A DNA stretch of 64,000 nucleotides from Flaccisagitta enflata (taxonomy: Eukaryota > Chaetognatha > Sagittoidea > Aphragmophora). This document shows, in pieces, positions 1 through 11,044 of the stretch; the first letter of the stretch is position 1; each line of letters starts with the position of its first letter. Below the pieces are notes generated by a model, which saw only the letters and a list, made by a program, of their open reading frames with translations, did not search any database and was not told the DNA's origin. The DNA lies in the NCBI GenBank assembly GCA_965153355.1, contig OZ231128.1, positions 39,184,001-39,248,000 of the forward strand, in the 5' to 3' direction. The translations under genes and the position numbers were made by a program.

Positions 1-46
1 GATGTGGCCAATACGAAAGCCGGACAACATTCTTGCAAATAAATGA

Positions 47-236
47 ACAAGTGACGCGGGGTCAAAATATCGTTGCGGACGGGTGGGCAGGGGCATCCAA
101 CCCCCATCCACACCCATACCCATCTCCAATACTCAAACATACACAAAAAGTATCAAAATGCTCGTTTTCCTCACTTTTCAACTCGATGACCATGGACCAA
201 CGGACGGACCTCTTATAGAGTTGCGTGTCCGCAACT
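47..236 (+). mobile_element. Family A element (HINE-like), copy with GTGACGCGG distal end
   Basis: Distal end reads CAAGTGACGCGGGGTCA, which can fold (TGAC/GTCA). Next come the subterminal arm GTTGCGGACGGG, the GGGTGGGCAGGGGC box, a short GGAC/GGACC core and the terminal hairpin AGTTGCGTGTCCGCAACT at 219-236, followed by an A-run. No coding capacity. Assignment to Helentron-associated elements is inference from the subterminal repeat, 3' hairpin and GTCY-type core. Confidence 0.75.
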
Positions 237-240
237 AAAA

Positions 241-760
241 AGATGCATTTTATGCCGCGAGCAAGCGTCTCTAGAGATTGTCCGTTAGTTTAATGTTTAG
301 TCGGTAGTTACCTTTACATTTTACTCTTACTCATACTCTGACTCTGACTCCATGAATCCGCGAATCCGGCCTTGTCCTGGCGTAAATTTTGGTTTCGTTC
401 GAAGAAAATCAATCTTTACGTCAAACGGTGTGGAATATGGCAAGTAACGGTGGAGTGATTGCCAATTTTCACTGAATCAGTGATTTGGATTTTCGGTTTT
501 TCACCGTTTTTCCCATCCATCCCCAAGCTACTTTTTACTTCACATTTTTTGCCATCATGCAGAGGGAAATGCGCATAGGCTGGGACAATATTTTCAATTT
601 TCAAAAAAGAAAAAAAAAACCATATAAATCCTTGATTCAGTAGTTACTATAGTGACATGAAACAGTACCTCATCCCAGTTTCACTCAGCGCGTCTTTTTT
701 GTTGCCTGTCTGGAACACTAAAATCTAGGTGATGCAAAATTGAGCAGAAAAGCGATTTTC
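241..760. other. AT-rich spacer, no recognised feature
   Basis: I see no gene or clear repeat boundary here. There is a short CACTGAATCAGTG palindrome near 467-480 and an A-rich run near 605-620. Confidence 0.4.
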
Positions 761-848
761 AGCATTACTGCCCCTGCCATGCCACAATACAGCCCCTGTC
801 CACTCCTGCCTATCTACATTACTGCCCCTGCCCAACTGCAAGCGACTA

Positions 849-1475
849 CAGAAGGAACCATTATGAGAGTTGTGGAGGGACCAAATGTTTTAGCACCCCC
901 CCTCAAAGCCCATGCTATTGCTTCTTTTCCTCCAATCTGGGCAGCGGTTTATATCTCAGGTGAAGACAATTTTTTTCATCCAGGCTTTGAGACTTCCTCT
1001 TGAATTTCCATAATCGACCTTTTTACACAAAAATTTAGGGTTTTTAGTCGCGTGCTACACGACTTTATAAGCCACTTTTTGGTTGGTTGGTCCATCAGTC
1101 AGTCGGTTGGTCCGTCCGTCTGTCACAAAACTGTTTTAAAGGCGTTTTAAAGCATTTTTTAGGTCTTTGTGGAGTAAAGAACCATGTAAAATGTTTTTTT
1201 AAAGAAAAAAAATTGTCTGTCTGTCCGCCTGTCTTTTTTTGAAAGTGCCAACGCATGCGACTTAGGTCTAATGACCTTGTTTTTTAAAAGCTCTAGAAAT
1301 AGGAAAAATTAAAGATTTGGAAAGTGGAATTTCAAAAAACATCTCGGTGAAAGAATTTGTATTCATTTAAGGTATAAACCACTACCCAAAATAAAGAAAT
1401 ATAAGCAGTACTGTGAACTGTAAGGGGGGTGCTTCAATTTCAGTCCCACCACACCTCTTGTAATGGTTCCTTCTG
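849..1475. mobile_element. TIR element with TA target duplication, inserted in a family A copy
   Basis: Inverted ends of about 60 bp: CAGAAGGAACCATTATGAGA at the left and its degenerate complement ending GGTTCCTTCTG at the right, both running inward to a GCACCCCCC motif. Each end is flanked by TA (847-848 and 1476-1477). No ORF; non-autonomous. A truncated family A element (1045-1130) lies inside. The TA duplication suits Tc1/mariner or pogo-type insertion, but the superfamily is not shown by sequence. Confidence 0.65.
1045..1130 (-). mobile_element. Truncated family A element nested in the 849-1475 element
   Basis: Terminal hairpin AGTCGCGTGCTACACGACT (one mismatch), followed by GGTTGGTCCATCAGTCAGTCGGTTGGTCCGTCCGTC-type core in short blocks. 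The distal end is not visible. Confidence 0.6.
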
Positions 1476-1619
1476 TACTTATAAGCCATGTATCTGGAAT
1501 AATGCCAACACTGTTCAAAGTTTATGATGCATGCATAGTTCTTATTCATTTTTATCATTTCTCCTGTTTCTATTTGTTGTTCACTTCCATTCTATCAATT
1601 CTGTTATCTTCAATGGAAA

Positions 1620-1765
1620 AAAAAGAGGAAGGTAACAGATTGAAGACTGTAGAGGAGAAAGAAAAAGAAAAGAATAAAGAAGAAAACAAAGAAGAAAGAG
1701 AGAGGGAGGGGGGAAGGGGGAGAGGGAGAGGAAGAGAGAATGAGAGAGAGAGAGGCAGACTGACA
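1620..1765. repeat. Purine-rich GA/GAA low-complexity tract
   Basis: Strand-asymmetric GAAA/GAG-rich tract. Open frames through it (Glu/Lys/Arg-rich on one strand, Ser/Leu-rich on the other) are composition artefacts. Confidence 0.7.
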
Positions 1766-1911
1766 TCAAGAAACAGTGCAAGAGGCATACAGTGTATACA
1801 CTAAGACAATTATGAATTTTTTTTTTCATCTTTAGACCATGGTGTCAGAGTGTGTGGAAACAAGCTAAAGGATTGTGCACAACATACACTTTGTTGATCA
1901 GTTTTAGCTAG

Positions 1912-2120
1912 CAAGTGATGCGAGGTCACTATATCATTGTGGATGGGTCGGCAGGGGCATGCAACCCTCATTCATACCCTCTCCCACCCCATGCTTACTC
2001 ACACACACTAACATTCACAGCTGTATCATCATAAATGCACATTTTCACATATTTAACACGAGTGTGACCAATGGACTGATGGACCGACAAAGCCTCTTAT
2101 AGAAGTGCGTGTCCGCTACT
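1912..2120 (+). mobile_element. Family A element, diverged
   Basis: Distal CAAGTGATGCGAGGTCACT (arms GTGA/TCAC), subterminal ATTGTGGATGGG, GGCAGGGGCATGCAACCC box, ACCAATGGACTGATGGACCG core, then a degenerate terminal hairpin AGTGCGTGTCCGCTACT and AAAAA. Same subtype as the copy at 47-236. Confidence 0.65.
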
Positions 2121-2123
2121 AAA

Positions 2124-3090
2124 AATCACTGAAAAAAACGGAAAAAACGGTGGTGGAAAGGAAAAATCGCCGAAAATCGGTGGTGATTGAAAGCCCAAGT
2201 CACTCCCAACCTTAATGGCAAGGACTGAGGAGATCAATTTGAATTGTAGGTCACGATTTCGAGTCGCCGAGTTCTAATGGAAATTGAATTACCGGGTATA
2301 TGAGGCATGTGTTCGTCTTAAAGCAAAGGCGGTCACATTCGCCTCTGCTCCCCAAGGAAATTCTCCGCTCGCATTTTGTCTTACTTTGTCTCTAACCCTG
2401 TTTAGCATCGGCGCTAACGAAATCATTTTGCTCCTGCTACGATGAAACGCCCTCTATCTTTTTAACCCTTGTTTCTTATCAAGTGTTAGTCCTTTTGATT
2501 TCGACCTACTTCAAATCACTCGAGTTTTACGCAATATCTAAAGACACCATTTTCTCCTTCGTCGTCTTCTTCCTCTTTCCTCCTCACAGATGAACGTAAA
2601 TAACAAGGACCCCGTATCCTTTCATGTGGGGTGGCACCGCTTCTAACGTCAGGGTTAACGTGGGTAGTCGACCCTCCAAAATTAAACTCATTCTCCCCAT
2701 GGGCATGGGTAATGCATCTTGAGATGAAAAGGGGCCATTTTGGTCGTATTCACGCGTACCTTTAAGATACCATCCCCTTAGGTTTGTCTATCGATTGGTC
2801 GGTCCGTCGGCCCACCCGGCTGGCTGTCGAAATGAATCTCATCATTAACCCTGCCCAATCGCATGCAATTTTGGCATAGTTTTGATATTCAATTGGATCT
2901 GATTTGTCTTAAACGGTATGAGTTTGGGTGCACTTCTTTTATCATAGCAGACCTTGTCGCACTGTTCCTTCTTATATGAACAGCGAGCCTTGATTCAACT
3001 CTTTTACCATCGATGAAGGGTAAGAGGAGCAAAGTACCTCGAGACTTCCAGGCCCACAGTATTTTGTTTCATATTAGGTAATAAAAATAT
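2124..3090. other. Spacer without recognised genes
   Basis: Mixed-composition sequence with no convincing ORF or complete repeat. A short GGTCGGTCCGTCGGCC stretch near 2795 could be a family A core relic. Confidence 0.35.
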
Positions 3091-3094
3091 TTTT

Positions 3095-3265
3095 AGTCAC
3101 GTGCTACGCGACTCTACACCCGCTACGTCCGTCTGTTTGTCGGTCAGTCGATCGGTCGCTCGGTCGGTCGGACTCACTGCCCCTGCCCAAATGCTCTAGT
3201 AACCTCAAATACGCCCCCTACCCACCCGCAAGCGACTGGATGGGGTAGCCGTATATCCAGCCTTG
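3095..3265 (-). mobile_element. Family A element, near complete
   Basis: Left hairpin AGTCACGTGCTACGCGACT, GGTCGGTC-type core, CTGCCCCTGCCCAA box, subterminal CCGCAAGCGACTGG, distal GCCGTATATCCAGCCTTG. T-runs abut both ends. Confidence 0.75.
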
Positions 3266-3696
3266 TTTCTAAAGAAAAGGTGAGAAACAAATTCAACAAA
3301 ACAATAAATCCTTTACTATGGAACCCAAGAATACATACACCGCATTAAATGCGATCACTTTTTCTTTGGCTTGAGCAAAAAATAGGAAACTAGCGAAGAA
3401 TATGCGGGTGGATGGCGTTGTCGCACCCATTTCTTTACACGCAGCCATACTCTGTCGAGCCAATTTCGCCATCTTCATGGTACTCATCAATCTCACCTCA
3501 CCCAAAACCATCTCAAATAACCCCGGCAATCGTCGCCTTTTCCATATCGGTCTAACACCATCGTTACCCTTTCAACCCTTCAATATATTTTCCGCAAAGC
3601 TCCACGGTACCAGCCAAAACCTCAACTTCGCTCACTTCGACTATCATACGGTTTCTTTTTTTTTTTTTTTTGTTCTCGATTTCTCGTCCTATCCTT

Positions 3697-3704
3697 TCTT
3701 TCTC

Positions 3705-3740
<36 letters not shown>

Positions 3741-3741
3741 T

Positions 3742-3793
<52 letters not shown>

Positions 3794-3835
3794 TTTATTC
3801 TTTCTTTCTTTCTTCCTTTCTTCCTTTCTTCCTTC

Positions 3836-3882
<47 letters not shown>

Positions 3883-3886
3883 TTTT

Positions 3887-3921
<35 letters not shown>
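3697..3921. repeat. (CTTT)n microsatellite, unit 1
   Basis: About 225 bp of CTTT with interruptions. It creates false Ser/Phe/Leu or Lys/Glu/Arg frames. Confidence 0.95.
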
Positions 3922-3923
<2 letters not shown>

Positions 3924-3990
3924 TACCAGTTCCTTTTCTTTTCTTTTTTGGACAGCGGCTCCGGAAGGGGGAAATGACCTATATTCCCAC

Positions 3991-4105
<115 letters not shown>

Positions 4106-4464
4106 ATATTCTCCTTTGTGCCGGGAAGAGTCCACGACAATGGGGTAATAAAACAGATCGTTGTTCACTGTTTGGATTGAGACAGTCTTTTCCGCATCTC
4201 CGTTTCTCAATCGGGGCGCTAGTAAATTCTCGGGCTCTTAGGCTCTCAGGCTCTCAGGCTCTCAGGCTCATGGGCGTTTGTGACTGAGCAGTGGGGAGGT
4301 CGCTTCCTCCGGTGGTGAAGTGGTTTTTGGTTGTTCTTTCGCGATATTCCAAGTCAATCAGCGCCATTGTTTTGCGCCTTTGACAGTTAGCTCTGTTTTA
4401 GTCGCGGACACTTCGACTATCGTACAGTTTCTTTTTTGTTTTGTTCTCGATTTCTCTCCCTATC

Positions 4465-4503
<39 letters not shown>

Positions 4504-4515
4504 TTATTCTTTTAT

Positions 4516-4550
<35 letters not shown>

Positions 4551-4551
4551 G

Positions 4552-4595
<44 letters not shown>

Positions 4596-4620
4596 TCATT
4601 CTTTCTTTCTTCCTTTCCTC

Positions 4621-4658
<38 letters not shown>

Positions 4659-4706
4659 CTCTTTCTTTTTTTCTTTCTTTCTTTTGTTCTTTCTCTCTTT
4701 CTTTCT
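4465..4706. repeat. (CTTT)n microsatellite, unit 2
   Basis: Second copy of the CTTT tract in the tandem duplication, with different interruptions from the first (ATTC, CTGT and TCCT variants). Confidence 0.95.
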
Positions 4707-4779
4707 TCTACCAGTTCCTTTTCTTTTCTTTTTTGGACAGCGGCTCCGGAAGGGGGAAATGACCTATATTCCCACATAG

Positions 4780-4781
<2 letters not shown>

Positions 4782-4870
<89 letters not shown>
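4782..4870. repeat. (CT)n microsatellite, unit 2
   Basis: CT array, about 25 bp shorter than the unit-1 copy. This accounts for much of the unit length difference. Confidence 0.95.
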
Positions 4871-4874
<4 letters not shown>

Positions 4875-5164
4875 TCTCCTTTGTGCCGGGAAGAGTCCAC
4901 GACAATGGGGTAATAAAACAGATCGTTGTTCACTGTTTGGATTGAGACAGTCTTTTCCGCATCTCCGTTTCTCAATCGGGGCGCTAGTAAATTCTCGGGC
5001 TCTTAGGCTCTCAGGCTCTCAGGCTCTCAGGCTCATGGGCGTTTGTGACTGAGCAGTGGGGAGGTCGCTTCCTCCGGTGGTGAAGTGGTTTTTGTTCGTT
5101 CTTTCGCGATATTCCAAGTCAATCAGCGCCATTGTTTTGCGCCTTTGACAGTTAGCTCTGTTTT

Positions 5165-5320
5165 AGTCGCGGACACGCGACTCTACACCTTGCCGTGTCG
5201 GTCGATAGGTCGGTCGGTCCGTCCGTCGGTCCATCCGTCGGTCCGTCCGTCGGGCCATCACATTTTTTAAATCCGAGCAGTTTTCGCATTACCGCTCCTG
5301 CCCAACTCTTCTGCCCCTGG
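5165..5320 (-). mobile_element. Family A element, distal end truncated
   Basis: Perfect hairpin AGTCGCGGACACGCGACT at 5165-5182, GGTCGGTCCGTCC core, then ACCGCTCCTGCCCAACTC. The subterminal and distal parts are not recognisable. The 3.6-5.2 kb tandem duplication breaks in this hairpin loop. Confidence 0.7.
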
Positions 5321-5465
5321 GTTATCTACGTTTGTGGCCTTATTTTCGATCTGTTCACTTTTGTTTCCTGTTTTGTATTTGCATCTAATGCTGTGAGTCG
5401 CTTGTGCGGCTTTCATCCTCATCATGGTCGATTTTTCAATGCAAACATTTATTCATTGTTTTTTT

Positions 5466-5714
5466 AGTTGCGGACACAAAGCTCTGTAGGAGACTGTGTC
5501 CATCCGTCCATTGGTCAGTTTGTCTGTTGAACTGTTGGTCCGCTAATTCGGTTCATTCTTAAGCATGAGTAAAAAAATTGTAAAAACAAGTTTCGTAGAT
5601 GATTTTTGTATGTATGTGTGTGGAAACGGGGTTTGGGGGATGGGGGTGGCGGGGAAGGGGATTGCACGCCCCTGACCACCCGTCCACAACGATATTGTGA
5701 CTCCGCGTCACTTG
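5466..5714 (-). mobile_element. Family A element, GTGACGCGG subtype
   Basis: Left AGTTGCGGACAC with a decayed second hairpin arm, CCATCCGTCCATTGGTCAG core, CCCCTGACCACCCGTCCACAA box and subterminal arm, distal GTGACTCCGCGTCACTTG, which folds (GTGAC/GTCAC). Confidence 0.65.
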
Positions 5715-5795
5715 TTTTACGCGGTTAGCTTCGCTTCGCTTATAGTTATACTGTCTGTATTATTCTTGTTGGATATTCCATTTTGTATCCTTTTT

Positions 5796-5885
5796 AGGTG
5801 CGCCATATCACCTCTATAACTAGCTCTGTCTGCCGGTCGATCGGTTGGTCGGTCGGTTGGTTGGTTTGTCGGTCGGTCACGCTCG
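5796..5885 (-). mobile_element. Family A element, AGGTGCGCC hairpin subtype, truncated
   Basis: Hairpin AGGTGCGCCATATCACCT (one mismatch), then CTCTATAACTAGCTCTGTC and GGTCGGTTGG core up to TCACGCTCGAGTTG. No distal end. Confidence 0.6.
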
Positions 5886-5952
5886 AGTTGAAAATCTCAA
5901 AAAGAAGCAAAAATCACTGGAAATGATTCAGAAATATGCTAGGATGATTTTT

Positions 5953-6015
5953 AGATGCGCCATAGCACCTCTATAAGAAGCTCTGTCCGTCCTTCCATCC
6001 GTCGGTCACGCTCGA
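5953..6015 (-). mobile_element. Family A end, AGGTGCGCC-related, truncated
   Basis: AGATGCGCCATAGCACCT followed by CTCTATAAGAAGCTCTGTCC and a short GTCC core ending TCACGCTCGAATG, like the copy 150 bp upstream. It runs directly into family D. Confidence 0.55.
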
Positions 6016-6039
6016 ATGAAAAATTGCTAAGAGTATAAT

Positions 6040-6534
6040 TGGAAAAAAGTCGAATTACGTAATTCGACTTTTTGAAACGTAAGGGAGAAATAAAGTTTTC
6101 CATTTTGGATTTGTGGTCAATTTTTGAAAGTTGTGCCATTTTGGGGCTGGGATGATACTTTTTCTGATATTCACAGCTAAGAAAGTCCTTATTTTTCTCT
6201 TTCAAATGGCGCCAATCTGAAGTCTCCACGATCATTAGTTTAGGAGTTATGAATTTTTGAATCTTTTTTTATTTTTCGCATTTTCGCGAAAATTGATATT
6301 TTTCATTGATCCTAGTTTTCGACCCTTTGTTGGAAAAAAGTTGAATTGCGTAATGTTGCGTGCTGTTTTTGGGCTGGGATGATACTTTTTTTGATATTCA
6401 TAACTAAGAAAGAGCTTGTTTTTCTCTTTCAAATTGCGCCAACCAGAGGTCTCTACGATCCTTAGTTTTGGCGCTATGAATTTTTAAATCTTTTTTTTTT
6501 TTCGCATTTTTGCAAAAATTGATATTTTTCATCG
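6040..6534. mobile_element. Family D, two tandem copies
   Basis: Copy 1 (6040-6326) starts with a perfect 30-bp palindrome (6044-6073; half AAAAAGTCGAATTAC). Copy 2 (6330-6534) has a decayed version. Both share GGGCTGGGATGATACTTTTT, TCTTTCAAATGGCGCCAA and a GCGAAAATTGATATTTTTC tail. Further copies lie at 16.7, 35.2, 37.2/38.1 and 58.5 kb. No coding capacity seen. Confidence 0.65.
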
Positions 6535-6535
6535 C

Positions 6536-6574
<39 letters not shown>

Positions 6575-6575
6575 G
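6533..6575. repeat. (CA)n microsatellite
   Basis: Short CA array at the end of the second family D copy. Confidence 0.9.
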
Positions 6576-6659
6576 AGACAGATTGAATGAAAAAAAAAAA
6601 CAGGAAGGCAGTCAACCAGACATCATGAGATGCACATATAAGAACATGCATTGAAAAAA

Positions 6660-6712
6660 GACTCTCATTTACGACTTTTTTCCGGTCGGCGAGAGCCGCC
6701 TTTATTGGTATA
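6660..6712 (-). mobile_element. Family C hairpin segment
   Basis: TTACGACTTTTTTCCGGTCG followed by GGCGAGAGCCGCCTTTATTG. The complement (CGGC-TCTC-GCCG) recurs at 36.0, 36.95 and 57.9 kb, in three of the four cases beside CT/GA or minisatellite arrays. Confidence 0.6.
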
Positions 6713-6713
6713 T

Positions 6714-6968
6714 AATCAGCTACGGTTAGGTCTGATAGAGCTGGGGATAGGTCGGATAGCTCTTGGGATAGGTCTGATAGAGCTGGGGATAGGTCTGATA
6801 GAGCTGGGGATAGGTATGAAAGAGCTGGTGATAGGTCAGATAAAGCTCGGGATAGGTCTGATGGAGCTCGGGAAAGGTCTGATAGAGCTCGGCATAGGTC
6901 TGATAGAGCTCGGGATAGGTCTGAAAGAGCTAGGAATGGCCTGATGGAGCTAGGGATAGGTCTGATGG
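6714..6968. repeat. 21-bp minisatellite, about 11-12 units
   Basis: Unit close to GATAGGTCTGATAGAGCTGGG. Because 21 is divisible by 3 the array stays open and would encode a seven-residue Leu/Ile/Gly repeat. I see no sign it is a gene. Confidence 0.9.
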
Positions 6969-7148
<180 letters not shown>

Positions 7149-7279
7149 TAACGCGCAAGCAGAATTGGAAGCTCCACGGCGACTTACTACAAACTGAGTA
7201 GGTTATATTCATATCTCTCTTTTCTCTCTTCTCTCTCTTTCCTCCTCCTCCTCTCCTCCCTCTTTACTTTGCACCTGTG

Positions 7280-7413
<134 letters not shown>

Positions 7414-7689
7414 TACACAATAGAAAGGAAGACGCTTATGTAAGCAAAGCGTATACCCATATAGACACCATCGATTAGTGAGGGAAAATAGAGAGGAGCA
7501 AAAAGGGGAAAAAATTGGAATGAAAGGTCGGTGAAAAGGATTGGTAATTTGCGCGTTAGCACGAAACAAACGCGTTTTCACTTTTCTCTGTTTTCCCAAG
7601 TCACCTTTACAAACGCGTCCGGAATTCAAATGCCGCCGAAACCGGGAAGAATGTCGCCAACGGGAAAGAGTGTTTGTTTTTTTGTTTTT

Positions 7690-7895
7690 AGTCGCGTGCT
7701 ACGCGACTCTACATGTAACGCTTTGTCGGTCCGTCGGTCCGTCCGTCAGTCGGTCCGTTACACTTTACTTTTTTGTTGTTGTTTTTGCGGGCTTTGGCCT
7801 CACTGCTCCTGCCCAAGTGATCAAGTGATCAAGTGACCTCAATTATGGCCCCTGCCCACCCGCACGCGATTGGGGTAGCCGTGAATCCGGCCTTG
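7690..7895 (-). mobile_element. Family A element, complete
   Basis: Perfect hairpin AGTCGCGTGCTACGCGACT (7690-7708), GGTCCGTCGGTCCGTCC core, CTGCTCCTGCCCAAGTGATC (GATCAAGT triplicated), CCCCTGCCCACCCGCACGCGATTGG, distal GCCGTGAATCCGGCCTTG. GTTTTT abuts both ends. Closest relative in the window is 45788-45989. Confidence 0.85.
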
Positions 7896-8225
7896 TTTTT
7901 AAGGGAGGGGGGCAAGTGGCGGGGTTAAGGGTTATTAAGATGATTGTGGTTTGCGGGTAAGGAATGGAAAGAAAGGTATATTGCGGATAGATATCAGAAA
8001 CATGGGTTGAAAGAGTAGAGTAAGAGAAAGTAAATCGGTAACACGAGGGTGAAGGTCAGTGGGTAGAATGGCAAACTTATGTTGTTTTTTTTATCGCAAT
8101 ATATCACCGATACGGACGCAGGATAGAAAGATAAAAAGATTCTGGTACCCTGATTTGATACCAAAAGGCAAATGATACCATCATCTGCAAGCTGCTGGAG
8201 AATGAATTGCAAAAGAATCATTAGA

Positions 8226-8500
8226 CTTTAGAGTCGCGCATTCGCACATCATCAAAATGATATCGATTCGGATGATATAACTAACTTGAATTGGTGTGCA
8301 ATTAAGCAACGTGCAAGCTTAGATGATAATATCGATTTGGATGATATTACTACTAACTTTAAGAGATATGCAATTGAATTGTACAACGTGCACGAAATAA
8401 AAGATCCACCATTACTCGAAAGTGATCCTGGACGTTCTCTTTCTTGGCTATACATAAGACATTTAAAAAAAAAGAGAAAAAAGATACACTGATTTGCGCC
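8226..8500 (+). pseudogene. Unrecognised ORF fragment
   Basis: From about 8236 an open frame lacking an ATG reads HHQNDIDSDDITNLNW, then a second DDNIDLDDIT block, then KDPPLLESDPGRS before low-complexity Lys. The composition is ordinary and the two DID/LDDIT blocks suggest an internal duplication. I do not recognise the family. It may be a transposon fragment or chance. Confidence 0.2.
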
Positions 8501-8814
8501 TGGGAATCCAGAAGAAAGAAGAAGGAAGGGACGCTGAGGTATTGAACCTGACATCCATCGAACCTGACATTCTTGCTCTTGCTCTTTTTTTTTTCCTCAC
8601 GTCGATATCCCAGAGCGCGAGCTAAAAGACATTAGTCTTCAGTTCAGCCATTTACAAGAGAGAAAATAGTGAGACTGAGAGAGAGAGAGAGAGAGAAGAA
8701 AGACAGGACGACGGTAAAGGTAGAGACAGTTTACAAGCGAACCTAACCGCTTGGTGGATAAAGGGACTGACACATACTACGTACTAATAGAGATATAGTC
8801 TTGCAGCTATCGAT

Positions 8815-8925
8815 CACTGGGCAGGGGTACTGATGGCCATTGATGCTCAAAAACACCCGAAATGTTTTTTTGGACAGACGAACCAATCGATCGATGGTCC
8901 GATAAACTCACCGACTCAGCAATTT
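8815..8925 (+). mobile_element. Family A fragment
   Basis: CACTGGGCAGGGGTACTGATGG followed by degenerate GACGAACCAATCGATCGATGG core. Both ends are missing. Confidence 0.4.
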
Positions 8926-9775
8926 TCAATCACGCTATGCCGTCTCAAATAACGGGAAGCGTGTGAGAAAGACATTGTCAGTTTACTCAGTTAAGATGGT
9001 TAGCACAGAAAAATTGATTGTATACAACTGGAGAAAGAAAAGAAACTAAAAATAAAAAGATGGTAGGTTACAATCTTTTTCGAGCTTGCGACAAAAACTA
9101 TCCATTTCGTAGGAAATCAGTCTCGCGTTTTTTCTGTCTCTTCCGTCTCCAAGGCAGCCAAAGAGTCTCCGCCTCTTAAAAGCCTATTTTCCACTAAAGT
9201 GTTTTAAGAAAGAAGATGTCGCGTTACACGTACAACACATGCGCGTGCTTATAGTGTCTACTGCGTAAGTTAAGATTCAGAAAATGAATTACATGGAGCG
9301 TAATATGGAAAACGCGAGGTAAGGCCTTTCATTACGGGGAGAGGTCGGACCGATGAATATGAAACCGTGCGATGTTGCTTAAAGATCTGTTTTTGGATGT
9401 TAAACAAAGGCGAGGATGAAAATTCTGCTGCCGCGCTCAGGTTAACTTAGAGGGGCAATTCCCAACTGTGGAAAGAAGATTACATGAAGCTCAGCCCATC
9501 AAAATGAACATGAGTTGAAAGCGTTTCGTACAATAAGGAGAGGAAAGTGAAAACTGCCATAACCAAAGTTGATTCAGCGTGTCATGTCATTTTCAATGTT
9601 TTTACCGTAACCTTATATTCCTGGGAAGGATAGCGGGAAAGACCTGTGGGCAACAGCAGTGAACATTGATGGGAAGTAGGTAGTGGAAGCAGAAATCCAT
9701 AAGAATAAGGAGGCAACAAAGAAAAAAAAGAAACAAATAAACAATTTACAAAGAAACAAAGAGAAAAAGAAGCAT
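8926..9775. other. Spacer without recognised genes
   Basis: No coherent ORF, repeat or RNA seen. Confidence 0.35.
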
Positions 9776-9883
9776 TTGGGCAGGAGCATTGAGGCCTAAG
9801 ACCGAAAAAAACATAAGTAAAAGGGGGATGGACCAACCGACGGACGGATGGACGGGCGGACATAGCGGGGTGTAGAGGAAAAC
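9776..9883 (+). mobile_element. Family A fragment lacking the hairpin
   Basis: TTGGGCAGGAGCATTGAGG box and GGACCAACCGACGGACGG core up to AGCGGGGTGTAGAG, where the hairpin would begin in other copies. Confidence 0.55.
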
Positions 9884-10025
9884 CAATGAAAGAAAGTCTG
9901 ATAGAAAAGAAAAGAAAAAGAAAAAGAAACGAAGAGGTGAAAAACAAAGAAAAAAGAATGAAAGAAGGAATCATAGAAGTAAAGGAAGAAAGAATCAAGG
10001 AAAGAGCGAAAAGAAGAAACAAAGA

Positions 10026-10311
10026 ACAAGGCCAAGTAGGCCAACGATGCGTCCTCTTTGAATGAACGTTTTTTATGAATGAATGTTTTTTTATAAATGA
10101 TTGTTTTTTTATGGATGAATGTCATTTGTGAATGAATGAATGATTGAATGAAAGAATAACTTGATGTAGGCTTCTTTTACTGGGGTAGAACCACTTTTCT
10201 GTTTAAAAATGCTTGATTTTGATGTTTTTAATGAATGAGTTACCAACAGACCAACAGACCAACCGACCAACCAACGGACACAGCCTATTATAGAGATGCG
10301 AGGACGCATCT
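10026..10311 (+). mobile_element. Family A element, GATGCG subtype, complete
   Basis: Distal hairpin GGCCAAGTAGGCC, subterminal GATGCGTCCTC, an (AATG)n-rich middle, GACCAACAGACCAACCGACC core, terminal hairpin AGATGCGAGGACGCATCT at 10294-10311, then AAAAA. The stem differs from the GTTGCG and GTCGCG subtypes, but both arms and the subterminal copy change together. Confidence 0.8.
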
Positions 10312-10354
10312 AAAAACAGAATGGGAGGATGACGAGATACATAGATTGACACAA

Positions 10355-10510
10355 GATTACCCTGGTTGCGTCCAGTTTGGTAGGGGCATTGACAGCCACT
10401 ATTGCACTTGGGCAGTGGCAGTGAGGCCAAAAAGCTTCTAAAAAAGCCGGAAAAGAAAACGGGAAACAGATGATGGACGGATGGACCGACAGACCGACGG
10501 ACGAGAAGTG
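10355..10510 (+). mobile_element. Family A fragment
   Basis: GGTTGCGTCCAGTTTGGTAGG, CTTGGGCAGTGGCAGTGAGG and GGACCGACAGACCGACGG core are recognisable. The terminal hairpin is absent. Confidence 0.45.
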
Positions 10511-10836
10511 AAAGAGAGATGAACACACACAAATTTACACAATCACACACCCACACACAGACACACACACACACACGAATAGAGACAGAGAGAAAAGAAA
10601 CAGAGAGAGAAGGGAGTAAGAGAGATGAGAGGCTCTCCAAGAATCAACATAATTCAAGAATATGCAAAAAACTTTGGCAAATAGAAAGAGAGGCGGGAGC
10701 ATCCGCGGTTTGAGGCGGGCTCTCAAGCTTTGTAGTGGTTTGACAATTGTCTCGGGATTCCTCGAAATACTCGTGAGAGGAAGAAGGGAAATATTGTGTT
10801 GTTGCAAAAACTGCGAGCGCAAAGAGTTTTGAAATA

Positions 10837-10837
<1 letters not shown>

Positions 10838-10890
<53 letters not shown>
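10838..10890. repeat. (GA)n microsatellite
   Basis: GA dinucleotide array of about 50 bp. Confidence 0.95.
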
Positions 10891-10892
<2 letters not shown>

Positions 10893-11044
10893 TGAGTTAT
10901 AGATCAAATTTCAAAATTAGAAAATTCGTGAAAATGGGCGCATTAGAAATGTAAATAGAAAGAAACTGAGACCATCCCATTGTGGGTGAGTAACGTCCTT
11001 TAATGGATGATTTTGGCGTTTAGTCAAGCAGGCAGCAGAAAAAG

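Larger units (their letters stand above)
762..1500 (-). mobile_element. Family A fragment split by a TIR element
   Basis: Segments ACTGCCCCTGCCCAACTGC and AAGCGACT at about 765-848 are family A distal sequence. The matching continuation, a degenerate GCCATGTATCTGG distal hairpin, resumes at about 1476-1500 after the TIR element 849-1475. The hairpin end is missing on the left. Confidence 0.55.

Noticed and set aside
3293-3529. Minus-strand frame of 78 codons with normal composition
   Set aside because: Not recognised, no second exon or splice evidence, overlapped by an equally long plus-strand frame.
6651-6944. Heptad-like Leu/Ile/Gly repeat protein
   Set aside because: The 21-bp minisatellite keeps one frame open by arithmetic; the upstream part is a family C hairpin.
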